Of a stretch of 7,815 nucleotides of DNA, positions 5,899 through 7,815 are shown piece by piece (the stretch's first letter is position 1; each line of letters starts with the position of its first letter). The notes under the pieces are model-generated. The model was given only the letters and a program-made list of their open reading frames with translations. It did not search any database and was not told the origin of the DNA. Both the position numbers and the translations under genes were made by a program. The stretch spans positions 1 through 7,815 of the forward strand of contig CALMTJ010000257.1 of NCBI GenBank assembly GCA_937872715.1. Direction: 5' to 3'. This DNA is from an uncultured Methylobacteriaceae bacterium. GTDB taxonomy: Bacteria > Pseudomonadota > Alphaproteobacteria > Rhizobiales > Beijerinckiaceae.

Positions 5899-6252
5899 AT
5901 GGATTACGGCACGGCGGATATACGCGACATCGACGCGGCAACACCCGAGCAACTCGCATCCCTGCCGTTCGGCGTGATCGGGATCGGCGAAGGGGGCGAC
6001 GTGGAAGTCTACAGCGCGACCGAGTCCCGCCTGGCCGGACTGTCCCCGGAGCGCGTGCTGGGCAAGCATTTCTTCACGGCCGTCGCCCCATGCATGAACA
6101 ACTTCATGGTGGCCCACCGCATGGACGAGGAGCCGGAGCTCGACGCGACCATCGACTACGTGCTGACCCTTCGCATGAGGCCGACTCCCGTGAAGCTCCG
6201 CATGCTCAAGCGCCCGGGCGTCGCCCGCCGCTACATCCTGATCCAGCGCTGA
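5899..6252 (+). CDS. pyp: photoactive yellow protein (PYP) family blue-light sensor
   Basis: A 117-residue single PAS-domain protein. PYP carries p-coumaric acid as a thioester on a cysteine and bleaches in blue light. The signature GKHFFTAVAPC (55-65) matches GKNFFKDVAPC of Halorhodospira halophila PYP, making C65 the equivalent of chromophore Cys69. With the same offset of four, Y38 equals Tyr42 and E42 equals Glu46, the two residues hydrogen-bonding the phenolate. M93 in LRMRP aligns with Met100, which speeds dark recovery. Two pocket residues differ: Thr50 is A46 and Arg52 is L48. The segment after the cysteine is about three residues shorter. AGGGAGGAG precedes the ATG; the frame is open far upstream but overlaps the UPF0311 gene. 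The stop overlaps the start of the diguanylate cyclase gene. Genes for p-coumarate synthesis or activation (TAL, pCL) are not in the window. Confidence 0.9.
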   Translation: MDYGTADIRDIDAATPEQLASLPFGVIGIGEGGDVEVYSATESRLAGLSPERVLGKHFFTAVAPCMNNFMVAHRMDEEPELDATIDYVLTLRMRPTPVKLRMLKRPGVARRYILIQR

Positions 6253-7559
6253 TGCGCTCCCTCGACCCCGGCGCCGGCGCGCCCGACCTCGCGGCCGAGA
6301 ACGAAGCGCTGCTCGAATTCCTCTACGTTGCGCCTGTCGGGCTGATGGAGATCTCGCCGGACGGCGAGGTGTCCATCATGAACCCGCTCGCGGTGCAGCT
6401 CCTCATGCCGCTCGCGGGCGCGGCCGCCATGACGAACCTGTTCACGGCGCTCGAGCCCTTCGCGCCGGACCTCCGCTTCATGGCGACGAGCTTCAAGGAC
6501 GGGCGAGGCACCATTTGCGAGAATCGGCGCATCCATATCGGCCAGGCGGATGGGGCCGACCCTCGCGTCCTCGCCTGCACGCTCATCAAGGTGGACGAGG
6601 CCCGCATCATGGCGGTGCTCACCGACGTGTCCGATCAGGTCGCGCAGGAGCGGCGCCTGAAACAGGCCGAATCCTGGTTCTCGCTCATCCTATCGGGCGT
6701 GAACGACTTCGCGCTCATGTCGCTCGACAATAACGGCCGCATCAGCTCCTGGAACGAGAGCGGCATCCGGCAGACCGGCCACGAGCGCAAGGACGTGCTC
6801 GGCCGCACCATGAACGTCTTCTACTTCCCGGACGAGGCCGTGCAGGGCCGTGCGCTGCAGCAGGTCGACCTCGCGCGCCGGGACGGCTGGCACATCGACG
6901 AAGGCTGGCGCCGGCGCAAGGACGGCTCGCGCTACTGGTGCCAGAGCCTCGTCTCGGCCTTGGAGGAGAAGGGCGGCGACATCCTCGGCTATTCCGTCGT
7001 CCTCCGGGACGTGACGGAGAAGCGGACGAGCGCCGACGAGGTTCGGCGGCTCCTCACCACGGACCAGCTCACCGGCGTCCTCAACCGGTCGCGCTTCTTC
7101 GAGCTGGCGGAGGCCGAGATCGCCCGGTGGCGCCGCTTCCAGCAGCCGGTCTCGGCGCTCATGCTCGACATCGACAGGTTCAAGAGCATCAACGACACCT
7201 ACGGCCATGGTGGCGGCGACGAGGTGCTGCGGGCCGTCGGCCGTGTCTTGTCAGGCGGGCTGGGGTCGATCGGGATGGTCGGCCGCCTCGGCGGAGAGGA
7301 GTTCGCGATCCTGCTGCCGTCCATCGATCCGGAGGGCGCCCGGAGCATGGCCGAGCTCCTGCGGTCGGGCGTCTCCACGCTCCGGCCGACCGTCGGGGAG
7401 GAGGTGGTCCCGGTCACGATCAGCATCGGCTGCGCCGGTCTCGGCGGCGACGTCGACACGATCGACAAGCTCCTGAAACGGGCCGACGAGGCGCTCTACG
7501 AGGCCAAGCGCGCCGGCCGCAACCGGGTGGCGATCCGCCCCCTCGGACGGGCGGCCTGA
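6252..7559 (+). CDS. PAS-PAS-GGDEF diguanylate cyclase
   Basis: A 435-residue cytoplasmic sensor cyclase that should make cyclic di-GMP from two GTP. Layout: a first PAS-like domain about residues 18-127, a linking helix (128-142), a second clearer PAS domain about 143-256 (core IMAVLTDVSD precedes it; GRISSWNESG at 162-171, then YWCQSLVSAL), and a GGDEF domain from about 267 to 430. Catalytic marks: DQLTGVLNR (271-279), metal Asp D306 in LDIDRFK, substrate N314, and active GGEEF at 347-351. The inhibitory RxxD site, expected at about 338-341, is GSIG here, so product inhibition at that site is not expected. No EAL domain or membrane segment is present. The ATG shares one base with the PYP stop (TGATG) and has no good ribosome site of its own, so translation likely depends on PYP translation. 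Signal input from PYP is inference from this coupling. Confidence 0.93.
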   Translation: MRSLDPGAGAPDLAAENEALLEFLYVAPVGLMEISPDGEVSIMNPLAVQLLMPLAGAAAMTNLFTALEPFAPDLRFMATSFKDGRGTICENRRIHIGQADGADPRVLACTLIKVDEARIMAVLTDVSDQVAQERRLKQAESWFSLILSGVNDFALMSLDNNGRISSWNESGIRQTGHERKDVLGRTMNVFYFPDEAVQGRALQQVDLARRDGWHIDEGWRRRKDGSRYWCQSLVSALEEKGGDILGYSVVLRDVTEKRTSADEVRRLLTTDQLTGVLNRSRFFELAEAEIARWRRFQQPVSALMLDIDRFKSINDTYGHGGGDEVLRAVGRVLSGGLGSIGMVGRLGGEEFAILLPSIDPEGARSMAELLRSGVSTLRPTVGEEVVPVTISIGCAGLGGDVDTIDKLLKRADEALYEAKRAGRNRVAIRPLGRAA

Positions 7560-7570
7560 TCCTGCCGCCC
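7549..7570 (+). terminator. hairpin across the cyclase stop codon, possible terminator
   Basis: GGGCGGC (7549-7555) and GCCGCCC (7564-7570) form a perfect 7-base stem with an 8-base loop containing the TGA stop. No T-run follows, so it is a weak candidate for transcript end. The remaining gap to the next gene (7571-7635) shows only the GGGGAGGAG ribosome site of that gene. Confidence 0.3.
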
Positions 7571-7635
7571 TCGCGCTCGCGGCCCCGAACCGTTAGATAG
7601 GGAGACGGCTCGACGACGCAGCCGGGGAGGAGCGC

Positions 7636-7815
7636 ATGTCGATCGCCTTTCCGACGCCGGACCCGGCCATCCTGGCGCGGCGGCCCGAGATCGTGGCCGG
7701 CCTCGCCCGCCTCGTGGCTCCGGAAGCCCTGGTCACTACGGAGGACGAGCGCCGGGCCTTCGAGACGGACGGGCTCACGGCCTATCGCCGGATGCCCCTC
7801 GCCGTGGTGCTGCCC
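7636..7815 (+). CDS. glcD: glycolate oxidase FAD-linked subunit GlcD-type (partial, cut by window end)
   Basis: Only the first 60 codons are present. The start is ATG with GGGGAGGAG just upstream. The segment VAPEALVTTEDERRAFETDG (27-46) followed by LTAYRRMPLAVVLP (47-60) is the characteristic N-terminus of GlcD, which precedes the FAD-binding PCMH domain. GlcD works with GlcE and GlcF to oxidise glycolate to glyoxylate, passing electrons to the respiratory chain. Related D-lactate and other 2-hydroxy acid dehydrogenases share the fold, but the YETDG-LTAYRR style start favours GlcD. It is separated by 76 bases from the cyclase gene on the same strand and appears to have its own start signals; glcE and glcF would be expected beyond the right edge. 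Confidence 0.87.
   Translation, partial: MSIAFPTPDPAILARRPEIVAGLARLVAPEALVTTEDERRAFETDGLTAYRRMPLAVVLP

Noticed and set aside
6090..6251. Upstream extension in the cyclase frame
   Set aside because: It is the out-of-frame shadow of the PYP coding region, with His/Arg/Pro-rich composition.

Overview
The window is uniformly GC-rich with strong GGAGG-type ribosome binding sites. Its gene set (branched-chain-type ABC binding protein, crotonase, BKACE enzyme, PAS-GGDEF signalling, photoactive yellow protein, GlcD) points to an alphaproteobacterium. The Methylobacterium/Microvirga part of the Hyphomicrobiales is my best guess, by inference only. I see no rRNA, tRNA, CRISPR array, insertion sequence or phage gene.

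Left part (137-4263): a catabolic cluster around a divergent promoter region (2160-2289). Leftward run a crotonase-family enoyl-CoA hydratase and, 22 bases later, a periplasmic solute-binding protein. Rightward run an NAD-dependent 3-hydroxyacyl-CoA dehydrogenase-type enzyme resembling L-carnitine dehydrogenases and a beta-keto acid cleavage enzyme (BKACE). The dehydrogenase/BKACE pair is the known logic for oxidising a 3-hydroxy acid to a 3-keto acid and splitting it with acetyl-CoA. The BKACE lacks the first histidine of the usual HxH metal motif, so the substrate and chemistry are open.

Middle (4264-5818): a small antitoxin-like protein with no visible toxin, a MarC-family membrane protein on the minus strand, and a divergent UPF0311/DUF3237 protein.

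Right part (5819-7559): the most interesting piece. A 117-residue photoactive yellow protein (PYP) keeps the chromophore cysteine and the Tyr/Glu pair that hold p-coumarate. Its stop codon overlaps the start of a PAS-PAS-GGDEF diguanylate cyclase (TGATG). This looks like a two-gene blue-light to c-di-GMP module made of separate, translationally coupled proteins. A perfect inverted repeat lies just before the PYP ribosome binding site.

Right edge (7636 onward): the first 60 codons of a glycolate oxidase GlcD-type FAD subunit, cut by the window end.
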